From assembly GCA_945865665.1 (NCBI GenBank), contig CAMBEE010000007.1, forward strand, positions 20,584 through 84,583: a DNA stretch of 64,000 nucleotides, written 5' to 3'. Below the pieces are notes generated by a model that saw only the letters and a list, made by a program, of their open reading frames with translations, was not told where the DNA came from and made no database searches. How positions within the stretch are numbered: position 1 is the stretch's first letter; each line of letters begins with the position of its first letter. Both the position numbers and the translations under genes were made by a program. Source of the stretch: an uncultured Clostridium sp. (lineage in GTDB: Bacteria > Bacillota > Clostridia > TANB77 > CAG-508). This document shows positions 38,927 through 48,541 of the stretch, piece after piece.

Positions 38927-39505
38927 TTGTTTATTGTAAATATAACGAAAAAGCATATAATAACTGTTGCAATAATATTAATTTTATGTATTTTAATAGC
39001 ATTTTTAAACATTCCTATTAGAATACAAAAGATAATATACAAAAAAGATTATCAAGAATATGTTCAGAAATATTCTCAAGAATATGATGTTGACGAAAAT
39101 TTAGTATATGCTCTTATAAAAGTAGAAAGTAATTTTAATGCAAATGCTGAATCTGGAAAAGGTGCAGTAGGACTAATGCAATTAATGGAAAGTACTGCAC
39201 AAGATGTTTGTAAAAAAACAGATTTAAATATTTCAAATGAGGACTTAAAAAATAAACTATTAGAACCTGAAATAAATATAAATATAGGAACAAAATATTT
39301 ATCAATATTAATACAAAAATATGGAAATGTTGAAATTGCAATAACAGCGTATAATGCTGGTATTGGTACAGTTGATACTTGGATAGAAAAAGGGATAATA
39401 AAGGCAGATGGTTCAGATGTTCAGAATATTCCTTATAAAGAGACAAATAATTATGTAAGGAAAATATTAAGAGATTATAAAATTTATAATAATTTAACAA
39501 TTTAG
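38927..39505 (+). CDS. Membrane-anchored lytic transglycosylase
   Basis: This GH23 SLT-type enzyme cleaves peptidoglycan glycan strands. An N-terminal membrane anchor (residues 8-28) is followed by the catalytic ALIKVESNFNANAESGKGAVGLMQLM, with the active Glu in VES, and ITAYNAGIGTVDTW. Length is 192 residues, similar to YjbJ/CwlQ-like short enzymes. TTG is the start, after AAAGGAG. Confidence 0.88.
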   Translation: MFIVNITKKHIITVAIILILCILIAFLNIPIRIQKIIYKKDYQEYVQKYSQEYDVDENLVYALIKVESNFNANAESGKGAVGLMQLMESTAQDVCKKTDLNISNEDLKNKLLEPEININIGTKYLSILIQKYGNVEIAITAYNAGIGTVDTWIEKGIIKADGSDVQNIPYKETNNYVRKILRDYKIYNNLTI

Positions 39506-39513
39506 GTCATTTT

Positions 39514-39889
39514 TTGTCGAAAGTTTTTTATTGACAAGTAACATAAAATCATGGTAATATAGGGCTATGCAATTTATTTGACAATTGCATAGTCAAAAGT
39601 CTTTTAAAATAAAATTGAATGTTAAAATAAAACTTAAATCTAGCAACTTAGGAAAGACAAAAATATTTTATTAATTTAATCTAATTTATTATTTCTAAAT
39701 TTTAAGATTAAAAATTAAGTTCAAAATTTAAATCGAAAATACCCAAAAGTATTGAGAAAATAAGGCAAGAGAGGAGGTGCATTTTTTATAGTGCAAATTG
39801 TCAAAAAAATTGTAAATACAATTTATAAATATTTACTAAATAGTATTGCTAAAAACAAAAATATTTAGTATAATTAGAAAGGAAGGTAT
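39514..39889 (+). repeat. Conserved leader of Rpn element, copy 2 (non-coding)
   Basis: This matches the leader of the first Rpn gene over about 350 bases. The 5' hairpin reads GGCTATGCAATT/AATTGCATAGTC, with G-C where copy 1 has G-T. A promoter-like TTGACA (39532) and TAATAT box precedes this hairpin, so a small RNA starting with it is possible. A second promoter precedes the gene (TTGCTA, TATAAT). Confidence 0.65.
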
Positions 39890-40849
39890 ATGGCAAATAA
39901 AAAAATAGGAGAAATAGAAAGACTACCACTTACAGATGATTATATATTTAAAAGAGTATTTGCATTTGAAGGAAATGAAAGTGTATTAAAGGATTTATTA
40001 GAGGCAATTTTAAAGAAAAATATTAAAAAAGTAGAAATAAAAAATCCAGAGATAATACCTTATGAAAAAGATGAAAAGCGAGGACTATTAGATATCAAAG
40101 CAGAAACAGATGATGGTACTGTATTAGACATTGAAATGCAAATGGAGGATAAGAAAAATACAGATGAAAGAGGAATATTATATTTAGCAAATATGATAAC
40201 AAGTCAATTACAAGTAGGAGATGACTATAAAAAGTTAAAAAAGAGTATAGTAATATTTATAACAAATTATAATTTTTTAAAACGAAATAGTTATCATAGT
40301 GTGGGAAAAGTAAAATTTGATGAAACATTACCAGAAGAATATGTAAATATGGGATATAAAGAAGAAGACGAAATAGCATCAAAATACATAGAGTTTCATT
40401 ATATAGAATTACCAAAATATAAGAAAAAAGAACCATCAAAATTTACAAAATTAGACCAATGGATGTGTATATTTACACAAAATGAGGAGGGGATTATTTT
40501 GGCAGAGAAAGAAAATAAAGAAATAAAAAAAGCAATAAGAGCTCTAGACTTTATAAGTGCAGACCCAAAGGAAAGAGAAAGACATAATTCTATATTAATG
40601 GCGGAATATAATAGACTAACAAGTGAGCATAACTTTTTTGAAGCTGGAAAAGAAGAACGGAATACAAAAAGGAAGATATGAACGGAAGAAAAGAAGGAAA
40701 AAAAGAAGGCAAAAAGGAAGGAATAAAAGAACGGAAAAATAGAAATAGCTAAAGAAATGTTAAAAGAACATATGCCAATAGATAAGATAATTAAATTGAC
40801 AGGACTAACAAATGAAGAAATTGAAAAAATCAATTTAAAAGATAAATAA
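39890..40849 (+). CDS. Rpn-family recombination-promoting nuclease, second copy, three CGG +1 sites
   Basis: This paralogue of the 9.1-kb gene shares near-identical DNA in the middle (from SYHSVGKVKFDE to the first CGG) and a more diverged first third. The nuclease motif is GLLDIKAETDDGTVLDIEMQ. The zero frame stops at 40681. CGG codons at 40658, 40683 and 40732, read +1, give EE-GIQKGRYE-GRKEGKKEG...IKE-GKIEIAKEML and the helix pair IIKLTGLTNEEIEKI, about 318 residues. The tail has extra KKEG repeats relative to copy 1, yet the CGG positions correspond. Confidence 0.85.
40658..40734 (+). other. Three in-frame CGG +1 sites (Rpn copy 2)
   Basis: CGG lies at 40658-40660, 40683-40685 and 40732-40734, each after GAA. 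Between the second and third, GAAGGA and GAAGGC occur without an extra C, coding Glu-Gly normally. Confidence 0.8.
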
Positions 40850-40918
40850 AAATCTTTTTAGCATAAATATTAGGAAAAGAAAAAGTTAGCAGTCAATATT
40901 TTATTGGCTGCTTAATAA

Positions 40919-41353
40919 TTACAAATACTTTTTCAGAGTCTCAACACTATCTTCTTGCATAACAACAAAATCATTCAAAATATTTTTAACATCAGGTTCA
41001 ATATTTTGATTTTGATTTAGCAAACGACGACCCTCAATAATACCCATATTAGTACCTTGCATAAGCAATTCAGAAAGCTTAGAAGTAGTATCATCAACCA
41101 TAGTTTTCATTTGAATACCATACCAAGTCATCATTTTATTCATAGCATTTGTTTCGTGAGGTTCTTTACTACTATAATTATCATATAAATTATTCACTCT
41201 ATTAGAAATATCTTTATATTTATTATATTCTGTATCTAAAACTTGTTTAAAATCATTATCTTCAACTTTTTTTGAAACATATGAAATTGCATCCATTCCC
41301 ATAGTTGCACCTTTATTAACTTCATCTAAAATATTTAAATTTTGATTTTCCAT
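40919..41353 (-). CDS. Conserved hypothetical, helical (ferritin-like) protein
   Basis: This 144-residue all-helical soluble protein begins MENQNLNILDEVNKGATMGMDAI. A four-helix, ferritin-like or coat-associated fold is plausible (DFKQVLDTEYNKYKDISNRV, NLYDNYSSKEPHETNAMNKM) but not certain. The ATG after a perfect AGGAGG was chosen; a longer ORF reaches into the M2 element. Confidence 0.65.
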   Translation of the reverse strand: MENQNLNILDEVNKGATMGMDAISYVSKKVEDNDFKQVLDTEYNKYKDISNRVNNLYDNYSSKEPHETNAMNKMMTWYGIQMKTMVDDTTSKLSELLMQGTNMGIIEGRRLLNQNQNIEPDVKNILNDFVVMQEDSVETLKKYL

Positions 41354-41380
41354 GTGTTTTAAACCTCCTAAAATTAGTAT

Positions 41381-41614
41381 GTTACAGTTCAGTAAGAAAA
41401 ATCCTGGAAACACCTCTGAATGATATTTTTCATAGTTTCTCAGGTTCCCTACATAACGTTAACAAATTCTAATGTAAATACTCTAACAATACCCGGAGAC
41501 AGGACCCTTTAGAGCATTTACTTAAGAATTTGTAATACTATTTTGGTCACATTCGAAATATATTCAAAATATCTTTCAGAGGTATTTCAAGGATTTTTCT
41601 TACTGAACTGTAAC
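41381..41614. mobile_element. MITE-like element M2 with about 48-bp terminal inverted repeats
   Basis: The ends GTTACAGTTCAGTAAGAAAA and its reverse complement open 48-bp nearly perfect inverted repeats. An inner inverted repeat (CAAATTCTAATGTAAAT against ATTTACTTAAGAATTTG) lets the whole element fold. It has no ORF. Its outer 11 bases and an internal CACATTCGAAA match M1. Confidence 0.7.
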
Positions 41615-41743
41615 ATTATTATAAACAGAAATTCGAAAATTATACAAAAATACTGGACAAATGACAAAAAATGCAATAAAATATTATAGAAAAAAACGGA
41701 CATAATAAATGTAAAATTTTTAACAACATAAAAGGAGAAAAAC

Positions 41744-42979
41744 ATGATTTTAGAACAATTAATCTTTACAATATTGGCATTTGGAATATTTGTATATATG
41801 TTTTTAAAAATGTTTAAGGAAAATGATACAAATTATATTGGAATTTTAATAGTTGAAGCAATAGGAATCTCATTAAACTTTGTAGAAGTGCTTAAAAAAA
41901 TAGAATTTGGACCATTTTTGACAATAATAAAATACATATTAGCAATATTAATACCAATAGCTATAATGATATTAGATAAAAAGCAAATACCATTAATACA
42001 AATCTTAAATGTATTAAAAGCAAAAATATATTTAAAACTAGGAAACAACAAAAAAGCAAAAGAACAATTAATTAACTTGGTAAGTAAATATCCAGAAAAT
42101 TATGTAGGACATAAAATGTTAGCAGAAATTTATGAACTAGAAGGTGGAATGAGAAAAGCGATTGATGAATATGTACAAGCAATTGACGCAAATAAACAAG
42201 ACTATGACTCATATTATAAAATTGCAGAATTGCTAAATAATTTAGAAAAGCCTGAAGAAGCAGCAGAAATGCTATTTAATTTATTAAATAAAAAACCGGA
42301 TTATTATAGAGCAACAGAATTACTTGGAGACATTTTAATATCAAAAGAAATGTACAAAGAAGCAGTAAATGTATATCAAAATGCTTTAAAATACAACCCA
42401 TTAAGTTTTGAAATAAACTATAATTTAGGAATTGCATATACAATGTTAAACGATTTCCAAAACGCAAAAATATGTTATGAAAGAGCAGCAGAGATAAATT
42501 CACTTTCTTATAATTCAAAGTATTCATTAGCTGAAATTGCATTGATATATAAAGAATTAGAAGAAGCTGAAAAATATTTTATGGAAACATTGGACGATGA
42601 AGAACTTTCAGCAGATAGTTATTATGAACTTTCAAAAATTGCAATGATAAAAAATGATAAGGATAAAGCCATACAGTATGCAAATGTTGCAATAGATATT
42701 GATGCAGCAAAGGTAGTACCAAAAATAAAAAAAGATCCAATTTTTATACCGGTTATTGCCAGAATTTCAATGCCATTTAATATCAATGCAAATGAAGAAA
42801 TAGAGCATAAATTAACTGAAAAAGAATTGATGGCAAAGGAACATTTGGAAGATATGTTTGATATTACTAGAAATTTAAGTTATGCTGATATTAAATTGTT
42901 AAAAAAGGAACAAGAAGGCAGAAGACCAAAAAGTATAGAAGAAAATCAAAATGAAAATCAAAATCAGAGGGATTTTTAA
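41744..42979 (+). CDS. TPR-repeat membrane protein
   Basis: This 411-residue protein has three N-terminal membrane segments (residues 1-80) and then five or six tetratricopeptide repeats, for example AGHKMLAEIYELEGGMRKAIDEY-type and EINYNLGIAYTMLNDFQNAKICYERAAEIN. The C-terminus is charged and ends in an Asn/Gln-rich stretch. TPRs mediate protein binding; the partner is unknown. Confidence 0.75.
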   Translation: MILEQLIFTILAFGIFVYMFLKMFKENDTNYIGILIVEAIGISLNFVEVLKKIEFGPFLTIIKYILAILIPIAIMILDKKQIPLIQILNVLKAKIYLKLGNNKKAKEQLINLVSKYPENYVGHKMLAEIYELEGGMRKAIDEYVQAIDANKQDYDSYYKIAELLNNLEKPEEAAEMLFNLLNKKPDYYRATELLGDILISKEMYKEAVNVYQNALKYNPLSFEINYNLGIAYTMLNDFQNAKICYERAAEINSLSYNSKYSLAEIALIYKELEEAEKYFMETLDDEELSADSYYELSKIAMIKNDKDKAIQYANVAIDIDAAKVVPKIKKDPIFIPVIARISMPFNINANEEIEHKLTEKELMAKEHLEDMFDITRNLSYADIKLLKKEQEGRRPKSIEENQNENQNQRDF

Positions 42980-43012
42980 TAGTTTATAATTTTGTTATAA
43001 TAGTATTTATAA

Positions 43013-43160
43013 ATAATTTAATAATATAATGTTTTGCAATACCGCGTAAGCGACCAAACGAACGAATGTGAGTGCAGACTGGAGCAATCTACATACTAGT
43101 AATTTTAAAATATGGAGATTGCGACACCAAGGTATAAAAAACATTATATTATTAAATTAT
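43013..43160. repeat. Inverted-repeat element M3
   Basis: ATAATTTAATAATATAATGT and its inverted copy form 30-bp arms. An inner pair (GCAATCTACATA against TATGGAGATTGC) is seen. It contains CGAATGTGAG, the reverse complement of the CACATTCG shared by M1 and M2, but different ends. Confidence 0.6.
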
Positions 43161-43286
43161 AAATAAAATAATTCTAAAATATAAAAAACTCATAAAATTC
43201 ACAAAATTTAATATACTAATAAAAGAATACAATTGTGATTATAAAAAATATAATTGTAATAAAAGTATTTTAGAAAGAGTGATTTT

Positions 43287-44165
43287 ATGAGTACAAATTT
43301 TACTGTTATAGGTGGAGACTTAAGAATAATAAAACTAGCCAAAATGTTGGCAGAAGATGGAAACCAAGTTTACACATATGGTGTAGAAAAAGCAGAAGAA
43401 CTAAAAGAAAACAAAAATATCATTATGTGCAATAAATTGCAAGAAGCTGTTAAAAATTCAGAAATAATAATAGGGCCAATTCCATTTTCAAGCAATGGTA
43501 AAGACATAAACGCACCATTTAGTGATAACACAATATCAATAAGGGAACTTATGCATGTAATAAATGCAAAAATTTTAATTGCAGGAAGTATAACACCAGA
43601 AGTATATGATTTAGCAAATGATGAGTATATAGAAATAATTGATATAATGAAAAGAGAAGAACTCGCTGTTTTAAATACAATCTCAACTGCTGAAGGAACA
43701 ATAGAAATTATAATTGCAAATACTAATAAAATAATTCATGGAAGCAAAGTTCTAATATTAGGATTTGGAAGAATAGGCAAGGTATTAGCCAGAAAACTTG
43801 CAGGACTTTCTGCAAAAGTAACATGTGCAGCTAGAAAAGATGAAGATTTAGCTTGGATTAGAGCATATGGACATATGGAAACAAATATAAATGCAATAGG
43901 TGAAAATTTATCGGATTTTGATGTTATTATTAATACAGTTCCACATTTAGTTTTAACAGAAGAAAGAATAAAATATGTAAAAGATGATTGCTTATTAGTC
44001 GATTTAGCCTCAAATCCCGGCGGTATTGATAAAAGAGCAGCAAAAGATAAAAATTTAAAATTGATATGGGCATTAGCTTTGCCAGGAAAGGTTGCACCGG
44101 TTACAACAGCAGAGTTTATAAAAGATACAGTTTATAATATTTTGAAAGAAATATATAAAAAATAG
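43287..44165 (+). CDS. dpaA: Dipicolinate synthase subunit A
   Basis: DpaA makes dipicolinic acid, the spore-core chelator, in the mother cell. The N-terminal domain (TNFTVIGGDLRIIKLAKMLAE) and Rossmann motif LILGFGRIGKVLARKL are clear, and the C-terminus LPGKVAPVTTAEFIKDTVYNIL is typical. Length is 292 residues. The usual partner dpaB is not next to it; uppP follows after about 100 bases. The start follows AGAAAGAGTG. Confidence 0.92.
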   Translation: MSTNFTVIGGDLRIIKLAKMLAEDGNQVYTYGVEKAEELKENKNIIMCNKLQEAVKNSEIIIGPIPFSSNGKDINAPFSDNTISIRELMHVINAKILIAGSITPEVYDLANDEYIEIIDIMKREELAVLNTISTAEGTIEIIIANTNKIIHGSKVLILGFGRIGKVLARKLAGLSAKVTCAARKDEDLAWIRAYGHMETNINAIGENLSDFDVIINTVPHLVLTEERIKYVKDDCLLVDLASNPGGIDKRAAKDKNLKLIWALALPGKVAPVTTAEFIKDTVYNILKEIYKK

Positions 44166-44263
44166 TTATAATTAAAAATTGTTATTACAGTTAGAAATTA
44201 TCTTTCTGTTAAATAAGAACAATGATTTAATTATAACCAAAAAACGAAAGAGAGGAACAGAAA

Positions 44264-45097
44264 ATGAACGAAATTTTACAAGCACTAATTTTAGGAATAG
44301 TTCAAGGACTAACAGAATTATTACCAATATCAAGCTCAGCACATTTAAACTTATTTCCATGGATATTTGGATGGAACGAAATAAGCCCATCATTTGATGT
44401 GGCATTACATATAGGAACACTATTTGCAATAGTTCTATTTTTCTTTAAAGACTGGGTAAATCTAATAAAAGGAGGATATAACCAAGTTGTTAAACAGGAA
44501 AAATCAACAGATGGAAAAATCTTTTGGTACATAGTAATATCAACAATTCCAACAGGAATTTTATGTTTGGTATTAGATAAACTTTCAGAAAAAATAATGG
44601 AAAAATTAGCAACAACATTTAGCATAGAAGAAAAAATGGTAGAAATGTTTATGATAGCAATTGCATTAATTGTAATGGGTATAATCTTATATATTGTTGA
44701 TAAAAAAGCAAAATCTGAAATAGAATATAAAGATATAACTCTAAAACAATCACTTTGGATAGCAATGTCACAAGCAATTGCAGCAGCATTCCCAGGAGTA
44801 TCAAGATCAGGAATTACAATGACAGTTGGTAGAGGAATGGGTTTAAAAAGAGAATCTGTTGCAAAATATTCATTCTTATTATCAACACCAGTTGTTGCAG
44901 CTGCAGCATTAGTTGATTTAAAAGACTTTGTATTTAGTCCAGCATTTTTTATGGGAATATTTGCAAGTTTTATAGTTGGTGTTTTGGTAATTAAATTTTT
45001 ACTTAATTATTTACAAAAAGGTAGCTTTAAAGTGTTTGCTATTTATAGAGTAATCTTAGGATTATTTGTGATTGGATTATGTATTTCAAGACTTTAA
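44264..45097 (+). CDS. uppP: Undecaprenyl-diphosphate phosphatase
   Basis: UppP/BacA recycles the lipid carrier for cell-wall synthesis. Catalytic motifs are GLTELLPISSSAHL (residues 15-28) and AAAFPGVSRSGITMT near residue 175. About eight membrane segments and 277 residues match the family. The start follows AAAGAGAGGA. Confidence 0.94.
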   Translation: MNEILQALILGIVQGLTELLPISSSAHLNLFPWIFGWNEISPSFDVALHIGTLFAIVLFFFKDWVNLIKGGYNQVVKQEKSTDGKIFWYIVISTIPTGILCLVLDKLSEKIMEKLATTFSIEEKMVEMFMIAIALIVMGIILYIVDKKAKSEIEYKDITLKQSLWIAMSQAIAAAFPGVSRSGITMTVGRGMGLKRESVAKYSFLLSTPVVAAAALVDLKDFVFSPAFFMGIFASFIVGVLVIKFLLNYLQKGSFKVFAIYRVILGLFVIGLCISRL

Positions 45098-45115
45098 AAA
45101 AATATATAATAATTT

Positions 45116-45152
45116 AAAGAGTAGTTTTGGTATAAATAAACTACTCTTTATT
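45116..45152 (+). terminator. Terminator after uppP
   Basis: AAAGAGTAGTTT pairs with AAACTACTCTTT, followed by T-rich DNA. The right arm is repeated once more 40 bases on, overlapping the end of the convergent VWA gene. Confidence 0.7.
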
Positions 45153-45187
45153 ATTTAGGTGTTATAATATAAACAAACTACTCTTTA

Positions 45188-46540
45188 TTATTTCATACTA
45201 TTTTTTACTAAAATATATTTAATACCAAAAGCAATTGCGATTACTACTACAATTCCCATAACACCAAAGAAAATAGTTGTACCAGCTTTAGGTAATTCAG
45301 TAGGTAAGTTTTCCGTAAGTTTAACTTTAGGAGTTATATCGGAACTCTTTGTATTTGTAGCATTAGAAGAATCTGTATAACTTAAATCAAGTTTGCTATT
45401 TGTATTTAAAACTTTGTTTATAATTTTTTCATCAAAATTTTCTTTTAGTTTCAATTTATATTGTACGATAGCTGTTTCACCAACCTTTAATTCCGGAATA
45501 TCCCAAGTTATAGAATTTGTTCTTGTATCAATCTTTGATGATATAGTTCCAAAATTAGGATTTTTTACATAAGAAAAATCAAAGTTTTTGACAATTTCAT
45601 CTGTAAAATAATCTTTTACGACAATGTTAGAAAATGATTGAGATATTGGTAATAAAGATTTATAGATAGTTGAAATTGTATCAGCTATTTTATCATCTGT
45701 AATATAATAGAAGTTTCCAATAGTAGCTTTTTCTTCTGTACCAAAGATAGATTCAATAATTTGATTATATGTTTTTGTTGAAGGAGAAGCTACTGAATCG
45801 CCATCTTTAATACCAGTAAGCATTATATAAATGTTATCAGTAATATCTGAAAGTGATTGTAATTCTGATTTTGTTTTTGATATTACATCATCAGAATAAT
45901 ATTTTTTATCATAATTAATGGCAACATTTGGAACACCATCAGATAAAACGATTATATATTTATGTGCTTTATCTGTTTTGTCAGTAAATTGAGTTTTTGC
46001 TAAACTAATTCCGGCTTGTAAATCTGTTCTTGGACCATCATATTGGATATTTGAAATAGCAGTTTTTAATTTACTATAATCATTAGTTAAATTAGAAATT
46101 AGTTTTGCATCTTCAGAAGTTCCTTCTTTTGAGATGTCACTGTTAGTTGAAAAACTAACAACACCAATTTTTAATTCAGAGTTATTTTTTAATAAGTTTG
46201 TTATTAATGTTTGAGCTGATTCTAAAACAAGGTCTTCTCTTGTTTTTGTGTCTGATACTTTGTCTAGCATGCTTTTTGAGTTATCAATAACAAGCATTAA
46301 TTCTCCAGTTGGCTTTAAATTTGTCTCATTATTTGTAACTTTTAATTGTAAAGTTATCTCTTTGTTTCCTAAATCTTTTGATATTACGCTTCTTTCTACA
46401 GTTGATTTTGTACCAAAATTAATTGTTGCAGTTGGTTCAGCTACAACTGACATTGTTACATCTTTATATGCAGCACTTGATATTGTTGCAATTAATGTAA
46501 TTAGTAAAAATAGTGTTAATAAAATTTTTGTTTTTTTCAT
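45188..46540 (-). CDS. Cell-wall-anchored VWA-domain surface protein
   Basis: The protein has a signal peptide (KKTKILLTLFLLITLIATISSAAY), a von Willebrand A domain with the MIDAS motif DNSKS in GELMLVIDNSKSML and VLSDGVPNV, a beta-rich adhesin-like region, and a sorting signal LPKAG, hydrophobic helix and Lys tail. Length is 450 residues. The ATG after AAGGAG was chosen over one ten codons upstream. It is probably linked to peptidoglycan by sortase; the ligand is unknown. Confidence 0.85.
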   Translation of the reverse strand: MKKTKILLTLFLLITLIATISSAAYKDVTMSVVAEPTATINFGTKSTVERSVISKDLGNKEITLQLKVTNNETNLKPTGELMLVIDNSKSMLDKVSDTKTREDLVLESAQTLITNLLKNNSELKIGVVSFSTNSDISKEGTSEDAKLISNLTNDYSKLKTAISNIQYDGPRTDLQAGISLAKTQFTDKTDKAHKYIIVLSDGVPNVAINYDKKYYSDDVISKTKSELQSLSDITDNIYIMLTGIKDGDSVASPSTKTYNQIIESIFGTEEKATIGNFYYITDDKIADTISTIYKSLLPISQSFSNIVVKDYFTDEIVKNFDFSYVKNPNFGTISSKIDTRTNSITWDIPELKVGETAIVQYKLKLKENFDEKIINKVLNTNSKLDLSYTDSSNATNTKSSDITPKVKLTENLPTELPKAGTTIFFGVMGIVVVIAIAFGIKYILVKNSMK

Positions 46541-46669
46541 TTGAACATTTCTCCTTTTTTTAATATACATATATATATTTTAAAACAAAAATTTATAAAA
46601 TACAATAGAAAAACACAAAAAAATGTGATAGAATATAACTACTGAAAATCAAAGGTAGGAGATACACAA

Positions 46670-48523
46670 ATGTTAGAAAAAATAAATTCACCAGAAGACG
46701 TAAAAAAATTAAATATAGAAGAAAAAAAGCAATTAGCTGAAGAACTAAGAAAATATATATTAGAAGTAGTATCAGAAAATGGAGGACATCTAGCATCAAA
46801 TTTGGGTGTTGTTGAATTAACACTAGCAATGCACAGTGTATTCAATACACCAAAAGACAAAATAGTATGGGATGTTGGACATCAAGCATATACACATAAA
46901 ATAATAACAGGAAGAAGAGAACAATTTAAAACACTAAGAAAACTAGACGGTTTGGCGGGATTTCCAAAAACAAGTGAATCAGAATATGATAGTTTTAATA
47001 CTGGGCACAGTAGTACATCAATATCAGCAGCATTAGGAATGGCCAGAGCAAGGGAATTAAAAGGTGAAAATAATCAAGTAATTGCAGTGATAGGCGATGG
47101 AGCTTTAACAGGTGGAATGGCATTAGAAGCATTAAATGATGCTGGTTTTAGTAAAACACATATGACTGTAATATTAAATGATAATGAAATGAGTATTTCT
47201 AAAAATATTGGTGGACTAAATATGTTTTTAAGTAAATTAAGAACAAAAAAATTATATACAAAATCAAATTTATCAGGTAAAAAAATAATTAGTAAAATAC
47301 CAGTTATCGGAAAACCAACTGTTAAGTTAGTTCAAAGAGTCAAAAGAAGTATAAAACAATTGATAATACCAAAAATGTTTTTTGAAGACATTGGTTTTAC
47401 ATACTTAGGACCAGTTGATGGACATGATATAGAACAATTAGAAAATATAATGAGACTTAGTAAACAAGTAACAGGACCAGTACTAATACATGTGCTAACA
47501 AAAAAAGGTAAGGGATATAAAATAGCAGAGGAAAATCCAGATAAGTTTCATGCAACAGGACCATTTAATATTGAAACAGGGAAACCTAAGAAAGAAAAGA
47601 AAGCAGACTATTCAAAAGTATTTGGTGAAAAATTAATAGAACTAGCAAAAAATGATAAAAGAATAGTAGCAGTTACAGCATCTATGAAAGATGGAACAGG
47701 GCTTGCAAAATTTGCTAAAGAATTTCCAACAAGATTTTTTGATATAGGAATTGCAGAACAACATGCTTTAACAATGGCAGCAGGAATGGCAATAGAGGGG
47801 ATGATACCATTTGTACCAATTTACTCATCATTTTATCAAAGAGCATATGACCAAGTTATACATGATATAGCAATGCAAAATTTGCCTGTTATAATGTGTG
47901 TAGATAGAGCAGGAGCTGTAGGGGCAGATGGAGAAACACATCAAGGCACATTGGATATGGCATTTTTCAGACTTGTACCAAATTTGACAATAATGGCCCC
48001 AAAAGATTTTAAAGAATTAGAAGATATGATGGAATTTGCAGTAAAATTAAATAAACCAGTTGTTATAAGATATCCAAGAGGTGGACAAGATGAAAACATT
48101 CAATTTGAAGAACATCAAAAAATAGAACTTGGAAAGGCAGAAATTTTAAGAGAAGGACAAGATGTAAGCATTATTGCAATAGGAAAAAGAGTGGCAGATG
48201 CAATAAAAATCGCTGATAAGTTCAAAGAAAATGGAATTGAAACTGATGTTATAAATGCAAGATTTTTGAAACCACTGGATGAAGAAACAATTAAAAAATC
48301 AATAGAAAAAACCAAAAATGTAATAACAATAGAAGATGGCACAAAAATTAATGGACTTGGAACTGCAGTTGAAGAGTTGATTGTAGAAAATAATTTACAA
48401 GATATTAAGTTTGAAAAACAGGCGTGGCCGGACGAATTTTTAAAACAAGGCACTGAATGGAAATGCCATTTTGGGAACGGTTCTGTTTGTAACATCGGTT
48501 CCAAAAGAGACATTAAAATCTAA
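46670..48523 (+). CDS. dxs: 1-deoxy-D-xylulose-5-phosphate synthase
   Basis: DXS makes DXP from pyruvate and glyceraldehyde-3-phosphate with thiamine diphosphate, the first step of the MEP isoprenoid pathway. ThDP-binding GDGALTGGMALEALNDAG and NDNEMSIS are seen, then VDRAGAVGADGETHQGTLD and the transketolase C domain. Length is 617 residues. A variant tail ends RDIKI. ylmH follows 18 bases after the stop. Confidence 0.95.
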   Translation: MLEKINSPEDVKKLNIEEKKQLAEELRKYILEVVSENGGHLASNLGVVELTLAMHSVFNTPKDKIVWDVGHQAYTHKIITGRREQFKTLRKLDGLAGFPKTSESEYDSFNTGHSSTSISAALGMARARELKGENNQVIAVIGDGALTGGMALEALNDAGFSKTHMTVILNDNEMSISKNIGGLNMFLSKLRTKKLYTKSNLSGKKIISKIPVIGKPTVKLVQRVKRSIKQLIIPKMFFEDIGFTYLGPVDGHDIEQLENIMRLSKQVTGPVLIHVLTKKGKGYKIAEENPDKFHATGPFNIETGKPKKEKKADYSKVFGEKLIELAKNDKRIVAVTASMKDGTGLAKFAKEFPTRFFDIGIAEQHALTMAAGMAIEGMIPFVPIYSSFYQRAYDQVIHDIAMQNLPVIMCVDRAGAVGADGETHQGTLDMAFFRLVPNLTIMAPKDFKELEDMMEFAVKLNKPVVIRYPRGGQDENIQFEEHQKIELGKAEILREGQDVSIIAIGKRVADAIKIADKFKENGIETDVINARFLKPLDEETIKKSIEKTKNVITIEDGTKINGLGTAVEELIVENNLQDIKFEKQAWPDEFLKQGTEWKCHFGNGSVCNIGSKRDIKI

Positions 48524-48541
48524 AAAATAGTGAGGAAAAAA

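Noticed and set aside
38803..39042. ORFs on both strands across the R2 array
   Set aside because: They are translations of REP palindromes; no start signals or family likeness.
40919..41413. Longer start for the helical protein (20 extra residues)
   Set aside because: The extension is M2 repeat sequence; a perfect AGGAGG precedes the internal ATG.
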